A DNA stretch of 49,390 nucleotides from an uncultured Thermomicrobia bacterium (GTDB taxonomy: Bacteria; Chloroflexota; Chloroflexia; Thermomicrobiales; JALYUS01). Where the stretch lies: contig CALBSO010000080.1 in assembly GCA_937968015.1 (NCBI GenBank), positions 1 to 49,390 on the forward strand, written 5' to 3'. The notes beneath the pieces are model-generated. The model was not told the DNA's origin. It was given only the letters and a program-made list of their open reading frames with translations, and ran no database searches. Shown here in pieces: positions 17,228 to 26,600 of this stretch. Position 1 is the stretch's first letter. Each line of letters opens with the position of its first letter. Both the position numbers and the translations under genes were made by a program.

Positions 17228-18489
17228 CACGAAAGACTGAGGGCTGAGGACTCGTTGACCGGCAGCGAGACGAAGAGCCGGAAACCGCCACCCGCGCGGG
17301 TCGCCGCTTCGCAGCCGCCACCGTGGGCAGCGGCACGTTCCGCGAGGCCCGCGAGGCCGCTCCCACTGTTTCCGGTCGCGTCCGGAATCAGGGTACGCAC
17401 GCCGCTTCCATCATCGGCTACTGCGACGCTCGCCATATCGTCCGCACACGTCACGCGGATCGTGCAATGGCGGGCATGGCTGTGCCGGATGACATTCGTC
17501 ACTCCCTCGCGTACTGTCCACGCCAGGATGGCATCAATCGCAGGCGGCAGATCGCCCGCCGCATCGTCCACGTCGCAGGCGATACCCGCCGCCGCGAGCA
17601 TGATCCGTGCCCCCGGCAGTTCGGTGGCGAGTGTCGGCTGCCGATAGCCGGCGACGGCCTCGCGCACCTCGCGCAGCGCCTCGCGCGCGACGCCCTCCAC
17701 ATCCCGTATCTCTCCCGTGGCGCGCTCCGCGTCCACGCGCTGCAATCGGCCCGCCAACTCACTCTTGAGGACGATCAGCGAGAGGCTGTGACCGAGCAGG
17801 TCGTGCAAATCACGCGCGAAACGCAGTCGCTCCTCCGCGACCGCCTCCGCGACCGCCAGCCGGGCGTTCTCCTCGCGCGCCGCCCGCAACTTCCGATTCG
17901 TTTCGAGCAGGCCGCCGACGCTGAGCGTAACGAGACCGACAGACATCGTGATCGCTGCCATCTGCGCCGTCGCGCTTCCGCCTGATCCAGTCACGAATCC
18001 TATGGCGATGGTGAGCGCCGTGACCCCGGCGATCCCCTTGAGCGCGGCCCGAATTGGGAGCGCGAGGCCGATGTCCCCACCCGTCTTGATGAGCAAGCCA
18101 AAAAAGGAGAGTCCGAACGCGAGTCCGAGCCCACATGCCAGCGCCAACTGAACCGCGAGCGCGATCCACGGCGGGCGACGAGCGGCGGTACGCGTATACG
18201 AGGCGATGACGCGGAATGTCGTCCGGAGGTGGATCACGACAAACGCGCACAATCCCGCCACGGCGATCGCCATGCGCGGTGGCGACAGCGGCGTCTGGAC
18301 CAGCCAGACGATCGGATACGCGAGGAAGACCAGCGGCATGACCGGCAACCAGAAAAGGATGCGCACTTCGCGGCCCGTGAGTGCATCCCCAACATCGAGT
18401 GTGGAGGCCGGATCGGGGCGCATCGTCAGCCGCCACGGACGGCTTGGCTTCGCGGTATCAATGATCTGGAGGTCATCCATCGTCGCCAT
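17227..18489 (-). CDS. DesK/NarX-like membrane sensor histidine kinase
   Basis: Product of 420 residues. The N-terminal part has about five or six hydrophobic segments between 43 and 192 and no obvious extracytoplasmic sensor domain, as in DesK/LiaS-type intramembrane sensors. The HisKA_3 dimerisation helix carries ARDLHDLLGHSLSLIV with phosphoacceptor H229. The ATPase domain has the N-box region TVREGVTNVIRHSHA and the G-box VADDGSGV and GSGLAGLAERAAAHGG. The start at 18489 has GGGGAAG 6 nt upstream. It overlaps the response-regulator gene and is divergent from an MMPL exporter. This arrangement is typical of systems that sense membrane stress or lipophilic drugs and induce an exporter. The actual signal is unknown. 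Confidence 0.92.
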   Translation of the reverse strand: MATMDDLQIIDTAKPSRPWRLTMRPDPASTLDVGDALTGREVRILFWLPVMPLVFLAYPIVWLVQTPLSPPRMAIAVAGLCAFVVIHLRTTFRVIASYTRTAARRPPWIALAVQLALACGLGLAFGLSFFGLLIKTGGDIGLALPIRAALKGIAGVTALTIAIGFVTGSGGSATAQMAAITMSVGLVTLSVGGLLETNRKLRAAREENARLAVAEAVAEERLRFARDLHDLLGHSLSLIVLKSELAGRLQRVDAERATGEIRDVEGVAREALREVREAVAGYRQPTLATELPGARIMLAAAGIACDVDDAAGDLPPAIDAILAWTVREGVTNVIRHSHARHCTIRVTCADDMASVAVADDGSGVRTLIPDATGNSGSGLAGLAERAAAHGGGCEAATRAGGGFRLFVSLPVNESSALSLS

Positions 18490-18581
18490 TGCTTCCCCTT
18501 TCCGACATCATTGTAGCATCGTGCTGTTTCTGGCACGGACCGCGATGCGTGGTGCGGCGCTGCCGCGGACGAAGGCGCATA

Positions 18582-18647
18582 TGACAGATGTCACCCCGAA
18601 GACAGGATGTTCTTCACTTACAGTGCGGCCGATCCGGCCCTACAGTG
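18582..18647. promoter_or_regulatory. candidate operators between the two-component system and the MMPL exporter
   Basis: The 202-nt divergent region holds TGACA-GA-TGTCA (18582-18593, a 5-2-5 inverted repeat), two direct copies of TACAGTG (18619-18625 and 18641-18647) exactly 22 nt apart, and GGCCG-ATC-CGGCC (18627-18639, a 5-3-5 inverted repeat) between them. A 22-nt phase is two helical turns, as expected for dimers of a NarL-type regulator on one face of the DNA. No good -10 box is seen. Confidence 0.4.
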
Positions 18648-18691
18648 ACCATAGCGCTCTGGTTCGGTGTTTCATCACGGGAGGATCTTCT

Positions 18692-20854
18692 ATGACAGTC
18701 TTCACCCGTTGGATTCTTCGCCACAAACTGATCGTCGCGTTCTTCTGGCTCACCGTCACGGTCGTCGGCATCCTCACCGTCTCGCGGGCGAGCGGGGCGC
18801 TCTCGAAGCAGTTCTCCTCGCCCGGCCAGGAGTCCTCGGTAACGAACGACGCGATTCTTCGCACGTACGGCATCGGCACGCCGCCGGTCGTGCTCGTCGT
18901 CACCCTGCCGGACGGCACGACGGTAGACGCGCCCGGCATCACCGACCAATTGACCGGTGCGCTTTCCACGGTCGCCGCGGCGATACCGGGCGCGCATATC
19001 GTCTCCTATCCCTCCACCGGCGACCGCGCCTTCGTCTCGCAGGATGGGCGGACGACTTTCGCGCTCGTTGCTACCCCGACCAGCCCCGTCGGTTTCGCGG
19101 ACGGGACGCAGGGGTTGCACGACGTGCAGGCGGCGGTGCGCGATCTCCGCGTCGCGGGCGCCCCCTTCCATGTGACTGGTACGACGGCGCTCAGTAGCGC
19201 CAGCGCGACGAGTGGGGGCGGGAGTGTCCTCACCGAGTCACTCGTCGGCGGGCTGGGCGCGCTGATTATCCTCGCCATCGTCTTCGGCTCCTTCCTCGCC
19301 CTCGTCCCGCTCCTGATGGCCATTCCGGCGATCATGGGCACGTTCCTGCTCGTCTGGGGCGTGACCACCGTCACCGATGTCTCGTTCATCGTCCAGTTCC
19401 TGATCGGGCTGATCGGGCTCGGCGTCGCGATTGATTACGCGCTGCTCATCGTGGTGCGCTGGCGCGAGGAGCGGGCGGCGGGCTACGCGAATGCGGACGC
19501 CGTCCAGCGCGCGATGGAGACGGCAGGCATGGCGGTCATCCACAGCGGCTCGACGGTCGCGGTCGGGCTGCTCGCGCTCATCGCCCTGCCGATTCCTTTC
19601 CTGCGGAGCGTCGGCATCGGTGGAATGCTGATCCCGCTGGTCAGCGTCGTCGTGGCGATCACGCTCCTGCCCGTTGTTCTCGCCACCGTCGGGCCGTGGC
19701 TGGACTGGCCGCGGAGCCGCCGTGAGGCGCATGTCAGCCATGCCTGGACCGCGTGGGCGCGCATCGTCATCCGGCGGCGCTGGATCGCCGCGGGCGCGGC
19801 CTTGCTCATCCTCGGCGCGCTGCTAGCGAGCGCCCTCACCCTCAATCCCGGCGATCCGCGGGCGGATGCCCTCGCCCAGTCCGGCGACGCGCGGCAGGGT
19901 CTCGTTGCTCTCGAAAACGCGGGGATCGGCGCGGGCGCACTCACCCCGATCTACGCCCTGGCGCAACCGGCGGATGCCGACACGGTCACGGTGCGTCTCG
20001 CGCACGTCAACGGCGTGCGGACGGCGATTGCCCCCAATGAGTCCGCGTGGCGGCGTGACGGCTCGGCGCTGATCACCATTATCCCGACAGCCGACGCGCA
20101 CTCCGGCGCGGGCCGCGCAACCCTCGATCATGTCAGGCAGGCGGCTCATAGCGGCTCACCGCAGGCGCGCATCGGCGGTGATGCCGCCGCGAACGCCGAT
20201 TTCGTCTCCGCTGTCTACGGGAACTTCCCGCTGATGATCGCGCTCATCGCCATCTTCACCTTCCTGCTGCTCGTGCGGGCCTTCCGCTCGCTGCTGCTGC
20301 CCCTCAAGGCGGTCGTGCTCAATGTCCTCTCGGTCGGCGGGGCGTGGGGCATCCTGTCGCTCGTCTGGCAGCACGGCTACGGCTCCAAACTGATTGGCGG
20401 CGTGACCGCGACCGGCTCGATCACGGCGTGGGTGCCGCTAATGGTCTTCGCCTTCCTCTTCGGCCTCTCAATGGACTACGAAGTCTTCATCATGGCGCGG
20501 ATGCGCGAGGAGTACGACCGGACCGGCTCGACGGACGCGGCGGTGGTCGAGGGGATCGGTCGGACGGGGCGGCTCGTCACCTGCGCGGCGCTGATTCTCA
20601 CGCTTGCCTTCGTCTCGATGGCCTCCGCCCCCGTGACGGAGATCAAGATGCTGGCGACGGGGTTGGCGGCGGGCATCCTGCTCGACGCGACGGTGATCCG
20701 CGCGTTGCTCGTGCCCGCGCTCGTCTCCTTGATGGGCCGTTGGAACTGGTGGCTGCCGACGCTTCCCGCGCGGTTCCTGCGGATTACGCCATCACATCCG
20801 CACCCCGAACCCCTGCCCGTCGCGGCGACGCTCGCACACGAAGAACTCGACTAA
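18692..20854 (+). CDS. MMPL/RND-superfamily exporter
   Basis: Product of 720 residues with twelve predicted membrane segments in two similar halves, each with one segment before and five after an extracytoplasmic loop. The MMPL hallmarks GVAIDYALLIVVRWREE (first half) and GLSMDYEVFIMARMREE (second half) contain the membrane aspartates of proton-driven RND transport. The family exports lipids, pigments, siderophores or drugs. With a divergent DesK/DesR-like pair, an inducible drug or lipid efflux role is likely. The start at 18692 follows CGGGAGGA by 7 nt; an upstream in-frame extension from 18206 would read through the divergent promoter region and is rejected. A G+C hairpin follows the gene. 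Confidence 0.9.
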   Translation: MTVFTRWILRHKLIVAFFWLTVTVVGILTVSRASGALSKQFSSPGQESSVTNDAILRTYGIGTPPVVLVVTLPDGTTVDAPGITDQLTGALSTVAAAIPGAHIVSYPSTGDRAFVSQDGRTTFALVATPTSPVGFADGTQGLHDVQAAVRDLRVAGAPFHVTGTTALSSASATSGGGSVLTESLVGGLGALIILAIVFGSFLALVPLLMAIPAIMGTFLLVWGVTTVTDVSFIVQFLIGLIGLGVAIDYALLIVVRWREERAAGYANADAVQRAMETAGMAVIHSGSTVAVGLLALIALPIPFLRSVGIGGMLIPLVSVVVAITLLPVVLATVGPWLDWPRSRREAHVSHAWTAWARIVIRRRWIAAGAALLILGALLASALTLNPGDPRADALAQSGDARQGLVALENAGIGAGALTPIYALAQPADADTVTVRLAHVNGVRTAIAPNESAWRRDGSALITIIPTADAHSGAGRATLDHVRQAAHSGSPQARIGGDAAANADFVSAVYGNFPLMIALIAIFTFLLLVRAFRSLLLPLKAVVLNVLSVGGAWGILSLVWQHGYGSKLIGGVTATGSITAWVPLMVFAFLFGLSMDYEVFIMARMREEYDRTGSTDAAVVEGIGRTGRLVTCAALILTLAFVSMASAPVTEIKMLATGLAAGILLDATVIRALLVPALVSLMGRWNWWLPTLPARFLRITPSHPHPEPLPVAATLAHEELD

Positions 20855-20873
20855 CGGTTCAACGAAATATGGT

Positions 20874-20897
20874 GGAGGCGGGCTTTCGCCCGCCTCC
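20874..20897. terminator. hairpin between convergent MMPL and CMD genes
   Basis: GGAGGCGGGC (20874-20883) pairs perfectly with GCCCGCCTCC (20888-20897) around TTTC. It lies 20 nt after the MMPL stop and 20 nt before the end of the converging gene. There is no T-run, so it is a possible bidirectional terminator. Confidence 0.6.
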
Positions 20898-20916
20898 CGT
20901 GTGCTGTCCGTGCCGC

Positions 20917-21375
20917 TCAGTGGGCCCACTCACCGGCCACCTGCCGGGTGGAGGCGTTGAGACGATTGAAGAGGTTGGTCGTGGCGATGGAGAGGATCAG
21001 GGCCGCAAGCCCCTGCTCGTCGTAGTGCCGGGTGGCCTCGTCCCAGATCGCGTCGGGTACCGGATCTACCTGATCGGCGAGCCGGGTAACGGCCTCGGTG
21101 AGGGCGAGAGCGGCGCGTTCGGCGTCGGTGAAGTAGGGTGCCTCCCGCCAGGCGGCGACCGCGAAAAGACGCTCGTCTGTTTCGCCTGCCTTCCTGGCGC
21201 TACGTGCGCCCGAATCAACGCAGAAGCTGCAGCCATTGATCTGGCTCGCGCGCAGATGGACGAGTTCAAGCGTTGCCGACGGCACGCCACCCTTTCTCGT
21301 GGCCTTGAGCAGGGCGCTGATGGCATTCATGGCGTCAGGAAGGATCATTGCCGGGTTGCTCATTCGTGCGTGCAT
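20917..21375 (-). CDS. carboxymuconolactone decarboxylase-family (AhpD-like) protein
   Basis: Product of 152 residues, an all-helical CMD/AhpD-like protein. The motif ELVHLRASQINGCSFCVDSG holds the redox-type pair C-x2-C and is followed by histidine-free SARKAGE. AhpD-type peroxidase activity would use the CxxC; the ring-cleavage decarboxylase role is unlikely without beta-ketoadipate genes. The start at 21375 has GGAGGAGAG 7 nt upstream. The gene is divergent from an ECF41-like sigma factor. CMD-family proteins are among the conserved neighbours and targets of ECF41 sigma factors, along with oxidoreductases and epimerases. This context makes it a probable member of that sigma factor's regulon, perhaps in an oxidative-stress response, although the visible promoter motif points the other way. 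Confidence 0.9.
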   Translation of the reverse strand: MHARMSNPAMILPDAMNAISALLKATRKGGVPSATLELVHLRASQINGCSFCVDSGARSARKAGETDERLFAVAAWREAPYFTDAERAALALTEAVTRLADQVDPVPDAIWDEATRHYDEQGLAALILSIATTNLFNRLNASTRQVAGEWAH

Positions 21376-21440
21376 GATTACTCTCCTCCAGGGGTCTTTG
21401 CCGAACCGGGATGCTGAACATCGAGGTTTCGACGTCTCCT

Positions 21441-21467
21441 TGTCACATCGGACGGGTTTCGTCCGTC
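21441..21467 (+). promoter_or_regulatory. ECF41-type promoter upstream of the sigma factor gene
   Basis: TGTCACA (21441-21447), a 16-nt spacer and CGTC (21464-21467) fit the reported ECF41 promoter pattern and point towards the sigma gene, 37 nt before its ATG. An inverted repeat CGGACG-GGTTT-CGTCCG (21449-21465) fills the spacer and could be a repressor site. A second CGTC at 21460 gives a 12-nt spacer. Confidence 0.6.
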
Positions 21468-21503
21468 ACTACTATGACGAATGCTGACGGAGGAATGTGA
21501 CCG

Positions 21504-22409
21504 ATGGACGAACACAGCGGGCTGGCAGCGCAATTCGAGGCTCACCGCACCCACCTGCGGGCGGTGGCCTACCGGATGCTCGGCTCCCTGAGCGAGGCGG
21601 ACGACGCTGTGCAGGAGTCCTGGCTCCGCCTCAGCCGTTCCGATACGAGCGGCGTCGCGAACCTCGGCGGATGGCTGACGACAATCGTCGCGCGGGTGTG
21701 CCTCGACATGCTGCGCGCGCGTCGCTCGCGGCGCGAGGAGCCGTTGGGCGCGTCCATGCCCGCGCCGGTCGCGCGCCGCCAGGAAGGGGGCGATCCCGAG
21801 CACGAAGCACTCCTGGCCGATGCGGTCGGTCTCGCGCTGCTCGTGGTCCTCGATACACTCGCTCCCGCCGAGCGGCTTGCCTTCGTGCTGCACGACCTCT
21901 TCGCGGTGCCCTTTGAGGAGATCGCGCCCATCGTCGGGCGCTCTCCAACGGCGGCACGGCAGCTCGCCAGCCGCGCCCGTCGCCGGGTGCGGGGAGCGGC
22001 GACAGCCCCCAACGCCGAACTCGCCCGCCAGCGCGCAGTCGTCGCTGCCTTCCTCGCTGCCTCACGTAACGGCGATTTCGGCGCGCTGCTCACGCTGCTC
22101 GACCCCGACGTCGTGCTCCGCGCCGACCACGTCGCCGTCGGTGCGAGTGCAACGGCGCAGGACAGGGGCGCACCAATACTGGCGGCAGAGGTTCGCGGTG
22201 CGTCCGCCGTGGCCGAGACGTTCTCCGGGCGTGCCCGGGCCGCACAACCGGCGCTCGTCAACGGAGTCGCGGGGGCCGTATGGGCGCCAGAAGGACGGCC
22301 GCACGTCGTCTTCGGCTTCACGATCACCGACGGGAAGATCGTCGGTATCGCAATCATCGCCGACCCCGCGCGCCTCCGTCAGCTCGATGTGGCGATCCTC
22401 AACGACTGA
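21504..22409 (+). CDS. ECF sigma factor with C-terminal SnoaL-like extension (ECF41/SigJ-like)
   Basis: Product of 301 residues. The sigma-2 region includes AYRMLGSLSEADDAVQESWLRL (about 22-43) and GGWLTTIVARVCLDMLRARRSRREEPLG. The sigma-4 region includes LAPAERLAFVLHDLFAVPFEEIAPIVGRSPTAARQLASRARRRV. Residues about 175-301 form a SnoaL/NTF2-like domain ending FTITDGKIVGIAIIADPARL, which in ECF41 proteins replaces an anti-sigma factor and tunes activity. The linker reads GASMPAPVA, so the WLPEP motif of classical ECF41 is absent and this is a variant subgroup. It is divergent from a CMD-family gene, the classical ECF41 neighbour. The upstream TGTCACA-N16-CGTC element suggests autoregulation. 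GGAGG lies 10 nt before the ATG. Confidence 0.9.
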   Translation: MDEHSGLAAQFEAHRTHLRAVAYRMLGSLSEADDAVQESWLRLSRSDTSGVANLGGWLTTIVARVCLDMLRARRSRREEPLGASMPAPVARRQEGGDPEHEALLADAVGLALLVVLDTLAPAERLAFVLHDLFAVPFEEIAPIVGRSPTAARQLASRARRRVRGAATAPNAELARQRAVVAAFLAASRNGDFGALLTLLDPDVVLRADHVAVGASATAQDRGAPILAAEVRGASAVAETFSGRARAAQPALVNGVAGAVWAPEGRPHVVFGFTITDGKIVGIAIIADPARLRQLDVAILND

Positions 22410-22453
22410 CGCGCCAATCATTGTAGAGCGGGTTGCAGAGAGGTTGTCTCATG

Positions 22454-22507
22454 TGGTGGAGCAGGCTTCAGCCTGCAGGATGCTGCAGGCTGAAGCCTGC
22501 TCCACCA
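22454..22507. repeat. 24-bp perfect palindrome, GGAGCAGGCTTCAGCC repeat family
   Basis: The left arm 22454-22477 and right arm 22484-22507 are exact reverse complements of 24 nt around the loop GGATGC. The arm core is TGGAGCAGGCTTCAGCCTGC. A related 25-bp palindrome lies at 40574-40633 and a half copy inside the coding region near 40008-40024. It lies between convergent genes. Confidence 0.85.
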
Positions 22508-22570
22508 AGAAAAACTCCACCATCTGCGTACGTCCTATCCTTGTATCTTTTGACTTGTTACTTGCCCCTC

Positions 22571-23557
22571 TTATCCGACGCGCTTGAACTTCTGGAAGGT
22601 ATGGCAGCCGTCCGGCACGAGGCCGGGGCGGACGCCCATCGTGTACGTCACCTCGCCCACGTACACATCGCCATGTGAATCCACGCAAATATCGTGCGGG
22701 CCGACGAAGTTGCCCGGCGCGCAGCGATCCATCCCGCCCCAGCGCGCCAGCACCTTCCCCGCCGCGTCATAGACGCTCACCCGGCCCGGCCGCTCATCGG
22801 CGATCTCGCCGAGGCGCGGGGAGTGGTCGCCGGGGCGGTGCAGGAGTTCGGCGACGTAGATCGTCCCGTCGCGATCAATCGCGATATTCGTCGGGCGCTG
22901 CACGTCGTGCCATTCCTCCAGATACTCGCCGTCCGGGCTGAAAAACTGGATGCGGTCGTTCTCGCGATCCGCGATCAGCACCCGACCATCCGCCGCCACC
23001 GCGACGCCGTGCACGAGGTTGAATTGCCCCGGCCCGGTTCCTGGCTCGCCCCACGACCGGATCAGTTGCCCGTCCGTGCGGAAGTGGTGGACGCGCGCAT
23101 TGCCGTAGCCGTCGCTAACGTAGAGATCGCCGTTCGGCGCGATGGCGAGGTTAGTTGGCCGGTTAAAGGGCGGCCCGCCGCGCGTGATGCTCGCCAGCGA
23201 CCGTCCATCGTAGCCGGTATCCGAGGCGACGCCCACCGTGCCGATTGTCTGCAAGAGTTTGCCGTCTGGCGTGAACTTGAAGATCGCCTCTTTCCCCTCG
23301 TCCACGCAATAGACGCTGTCGTCCGGCGCGATGGTCAGGCCGTGCGTGCGCGGCGTAAAGAACCCCTCACCCCACGAGCCGCCGAACGAGCCATCCCGGT
23401 TGTAGATGATGACGCGCTCCTCCTTGCGCGTGTAGATGAACACGCGGTCCCGAGAGTCGGTCGCCACGCCGACGACATCGCCGTGGTGGAAACCCTCCGG
23501 CAGTTGTTCCCATCCCTCAACCACCTCGTAGCGTAGATTGCCGGTTGTGCTCGTCAT
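22571..23557 (-). CDS. NHL-repeat beta-propeller protein (peptidylamidoglycolate-lyase-like)
   Basis: Product of 328 residues built from about six NHL repeats such as HGLTIAPDDSVYCVDEGKEAIFKF, NLAIAPNGDLYVSDGYGNARV, HGVAVAADGRVLIADRENDRIQFF and NIAIDRDGTIYVAE. The general fold is that of peptidyl-alpha-hydroxyglycine alpha-amidating lyases and SMP-30-like proteins, and several blades carry the His and Asp positions of the lyase family. There is no signal peptide, so it appears cytoplasmic. The start at 23557 has GGGAGGA 5-6 nt upstream. It is last in a three-gene minus-strand run with a BNR-repeat protein and an ALO-type oxidase. Enzymatic activity is uncertain; bacterial members of this group are often annotated only as NHL-repeat proteins. 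Confidence 0.8.
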   Translation of the reverse strand: MTSTTGNLRYEVVEGWEQLPEGFHHGDVVGVATDSRDRVFIYTRKEERVIIYNRDGSFGGSWGEGFFTPRTHGLTIAPDDSVYCVDEGKEAIFKFTPDGKLLQTIGTVGVASDTGYDGRSLASITRGGPPFNRPTNLAIAPNGDLYVSDGYGNARVHHFRTDGQLIRSWGEPGTGPGQFNLVHGVAVAADGRVLIADRENDRIQFFSPDGEYLEEWHDVQRPTNIAIDRDGTIYVAELLHRPGDHSPRLGEIADERPGRVSVYDAAGKVLARWGGMDRCAPGNFVGPHDICVDSHGDVYVGEVTYTMGVRPGLVPDGCHTFQKFKRVG

Positions 23558-23615
23558 GCCATTCCTCCCTTGCTTCTGCCACGATCATTCGCTCCACGCA
23601 GCATACCGCGCGTCA

Positions 23616-26600
23616 CTATTGCCCCGTCCCCGCATCGCCCTCTATGACCGTCAGTGCGGGCAGGTCCTGCTCGCGCACGAGCGTATTGAAGCGCGGCACC
23701 TCCCGACCAAAGACGGTGTCCAGCCGTTCCAGTTGCTGGTCGAGCTGCTCCAATACCGACGCGAAGACATCGTACGACTGCCGCGTTGGCGCGCTATCCG
23801 CACCCGTCACGACGCCGAGCAGTGTGCCGAGTTTGACATTGAGTTTGGAGGGCGCGGTCAGCGCGTCGCGCGAGGATTTCCAGCGCGTTTGCACCAACTC
23901 CTCCTCGACGCTCGCCAATGCCTCCTTTAGCCGCTTCGCCGCCTCGATGATCGCCTCGCCGCCATCGCGCCCTTGCGCCCGCTGCTCCCAGCCGTCCGCC
24001 TGGGCGCGCAGTTCGCGGATCTGCATGATCGCATCGTTCGTCTCTGAGAGTTTATCCCGAATCTGGAGGGCGAGCGCGAACTGCGCGCGGAGATCGTCGT
24101 CACTCGCCGAAACGCGCGGGTCCTTGCGGATCTCAAATGACTGGATCGTGGATATATCCCCGACGGTGAAGCGCACCTGATACGTGCCGGGGGGCGCGAG
24201 CGGCCCGGTGACGCCGCTGGAGCGATAGATCGCGTTCTCGACATTGCGCGCGTCGGGGTAACGCATGTTCCAGACGAAGCGGTTCAGCCCTGCCTCCTTC
24301 GGCACGGCCTTCTCCTCCTCCGCGCCACGGGTATTCTTCTTTTTCTCGGCCTGTGCCATCTGCTCATCGTCTGGCTTGCTTCGGAAGGTCTTGATCTCCT
24401 TCCCGTCGTGGTCGAGGAAGGTAAGCGTCACCTCGCCCGCCGGTTTCTCGCGGAGATGGTACGAGATCACCGCGCCATCGGGCGGGTTCTGCCCGGCGTC
24501 GAGGATCTTCTGGCTCTTCTCGCCGTTCGGGCGGGCGGGTGTGGACGCGGGCGCGGGCGCCCTCTGGGTAGTATGGCGGAAGGTATAGGTCGTTGTGCCG
24601 ACCGGTTGGTACGTCTTGCCCGGCCCGGCAGCGCCCTCGAAGCCGCGCAGCGTCCGGTAGCGGATCGCCGGGCGCGGCGCGAAGAGGTGCGCGTCCGCCG
24701 CCAGCACATCCGGCGCGAGCGTATAGAGCGGCGTCAGATCATCCATGATCCAGAACGCGCGCCCATGCGTCGCCGCGACGAGGTCTCCATCTTTCACCAC
24801 CAGATCGTGGACCGGGACGACGGGGAGATTCAGGCGGAGCGATTGCCAGTGTGCGCCGTCGTCAAAGGAGACGTACACCCCGGCTTCCGTGCCCGCGTAC
24901 AGGAGGCCGCGCCGGTTCGGGTCCTCGCGGATGGCGCGGGCAAACTCGTCCTCCGGGATGCCCGCGACAATCTTTGTCCACGTTGTGCCGTAGTCGTTCG
25001 TCTTGTAGAGGTAGGGCGCGAAGTCGTCGTGCCGGTGCCGGTCCACCGCGACGTAGGCCGTGCCCGTGTCATGCGGCGACGCTTCGATGATGCTGACGAG
25101 CGACCACGTCGGCATGTCGGGCGGCGTGATATTTTTCCACGTCTTGCCGCCATCGCGGGAGAGGTGGATCAGTCCGTCGTCGGAGCCTGCCCAGAGGACG
25201 CCGCGCTCAATCGGTGATTCGGCGAAGGCGAAGATCGTGCAGTACCAGTCCATGCCGTTACTGTCTATCGTGATCGGCCCGCCGGAGGGTTCCTGCTTCG
25301 TCGGGTCGTTGCGAGTGAGATCGGGCGAGATCACCTCCCAACTCTGCCCCTCGTCCGTCGAGCGGTGGACGAACTGCGAGGTGATGTAGAGGGTGTCCGG
25401 GTCATGCGGCGAGATGAGGATGGGAAAGGTCCACTGGAAGCGGTACTTCACATCCTTCGCGCCCCAGCCCGCCGTCTCCTCCGGCCAGGCGTGGATGTTC
25501 TGCCGCTGGCCGGTGCGGTGGTCGTAGCGCGTAATCATCCCGGCGAAGTTGCCCGCGAAGATGATGTTCGGGTCGTCCGGCCGGACGGCGATGTAGCCGC
25601 TCTCGCCGCCGCCGACCTCGTAGGTGTCCGACTGCGTGATCGCGGCGAGTCTCGACCGGCTCGGCACGCTGATCGTCGAGTTGTCCTGCTGCGCGCCATA
25701 GAGGCGGTAGGGCGTCTGATTGTCCGTCGTGACGTGGTAGAACTCCATCGTTGGCTGGTTGTAGATCGTCGTCCACGACTCGCCGCCGTTGAAGGAGATG
25801 GTCGCGCCGCCGTCGTTTCCTTGAACCATCCGTTTCGGATACTTCGGATCAATCCAGAGGTCGTGATAGTCGCCGTGCGTGCCGGAAACTTGCGCGAAAT
25901 TCTTGCCGCTATCGGTGGATTTCCACGCATTGAGGTTCATGATCCAGACCGTCTCGGCATCCTGCGGGTCGGCGAAAATGTGCATGTAGTACCACGGCCG
26001 CTGTCGCACCTCGCCGCCCTCGTTGACCCGCTCCCACGTCTCGCCGTAGTCGTCGGAACGCGCGACACAACCATCCTTCGCCTCGATGATCGCCCAGACG
26101 CGCCCCGGCCTGGCAGGGGAGGCGACGATGCCCATCCGCCCGAGCAGCCCCTGCGGCAGACCTGGCTTGCGGCTGATCTCCTCCCAGGTGTCGCCGCCGT
26201 CCGTCGAGCGAAAGAGGCCGCTGCCTGGCCCGCCGCTGACCAACTCGTGCGCGCGGTGGACGCCCTCCCAGAAGGCGGCGTAGAGGATGCGCGGGTTCGT
26301 CGGGTCGAGCGCGAGATCCACGACGCCCGCTTCCGGGCTGCGGAACAGGACGTGCTCCCACGTCGCGCCGCCGTCTTTGGAGCGATAGACACCGCGCTCC
26401 GGGTTCGGCCCGTGGGCGTGCCCGAAGGCACCGACATAGACGAGGTCCGGGTTCGCCGGATGGACGCGCACCTTGCCGATGTTGCGCGTCTCGGTTAGCC
26501 CGCAGTGTGTCCATGTCCGCCCGCCATCAGTGGATTTGTAGACGCCGTCACCGTGCGAGACATTGCTGCGGATCGTGGATTCGCCCATCCCGACGTAGAT

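Noticed and set aside
18206..18691. 162-residue N-terminal extension of the MMPL exporter
   Set aside because: It would read across the histidine-kinase 5' end and the divergent control region; the ribosome site at 18692 fits the first membrane helix.
22439..22510. CRISPR-like repeat
   Set aside because: It is a single palindrome with no spacer series and no cas gene; it belongs to a dispersed hairpin family.
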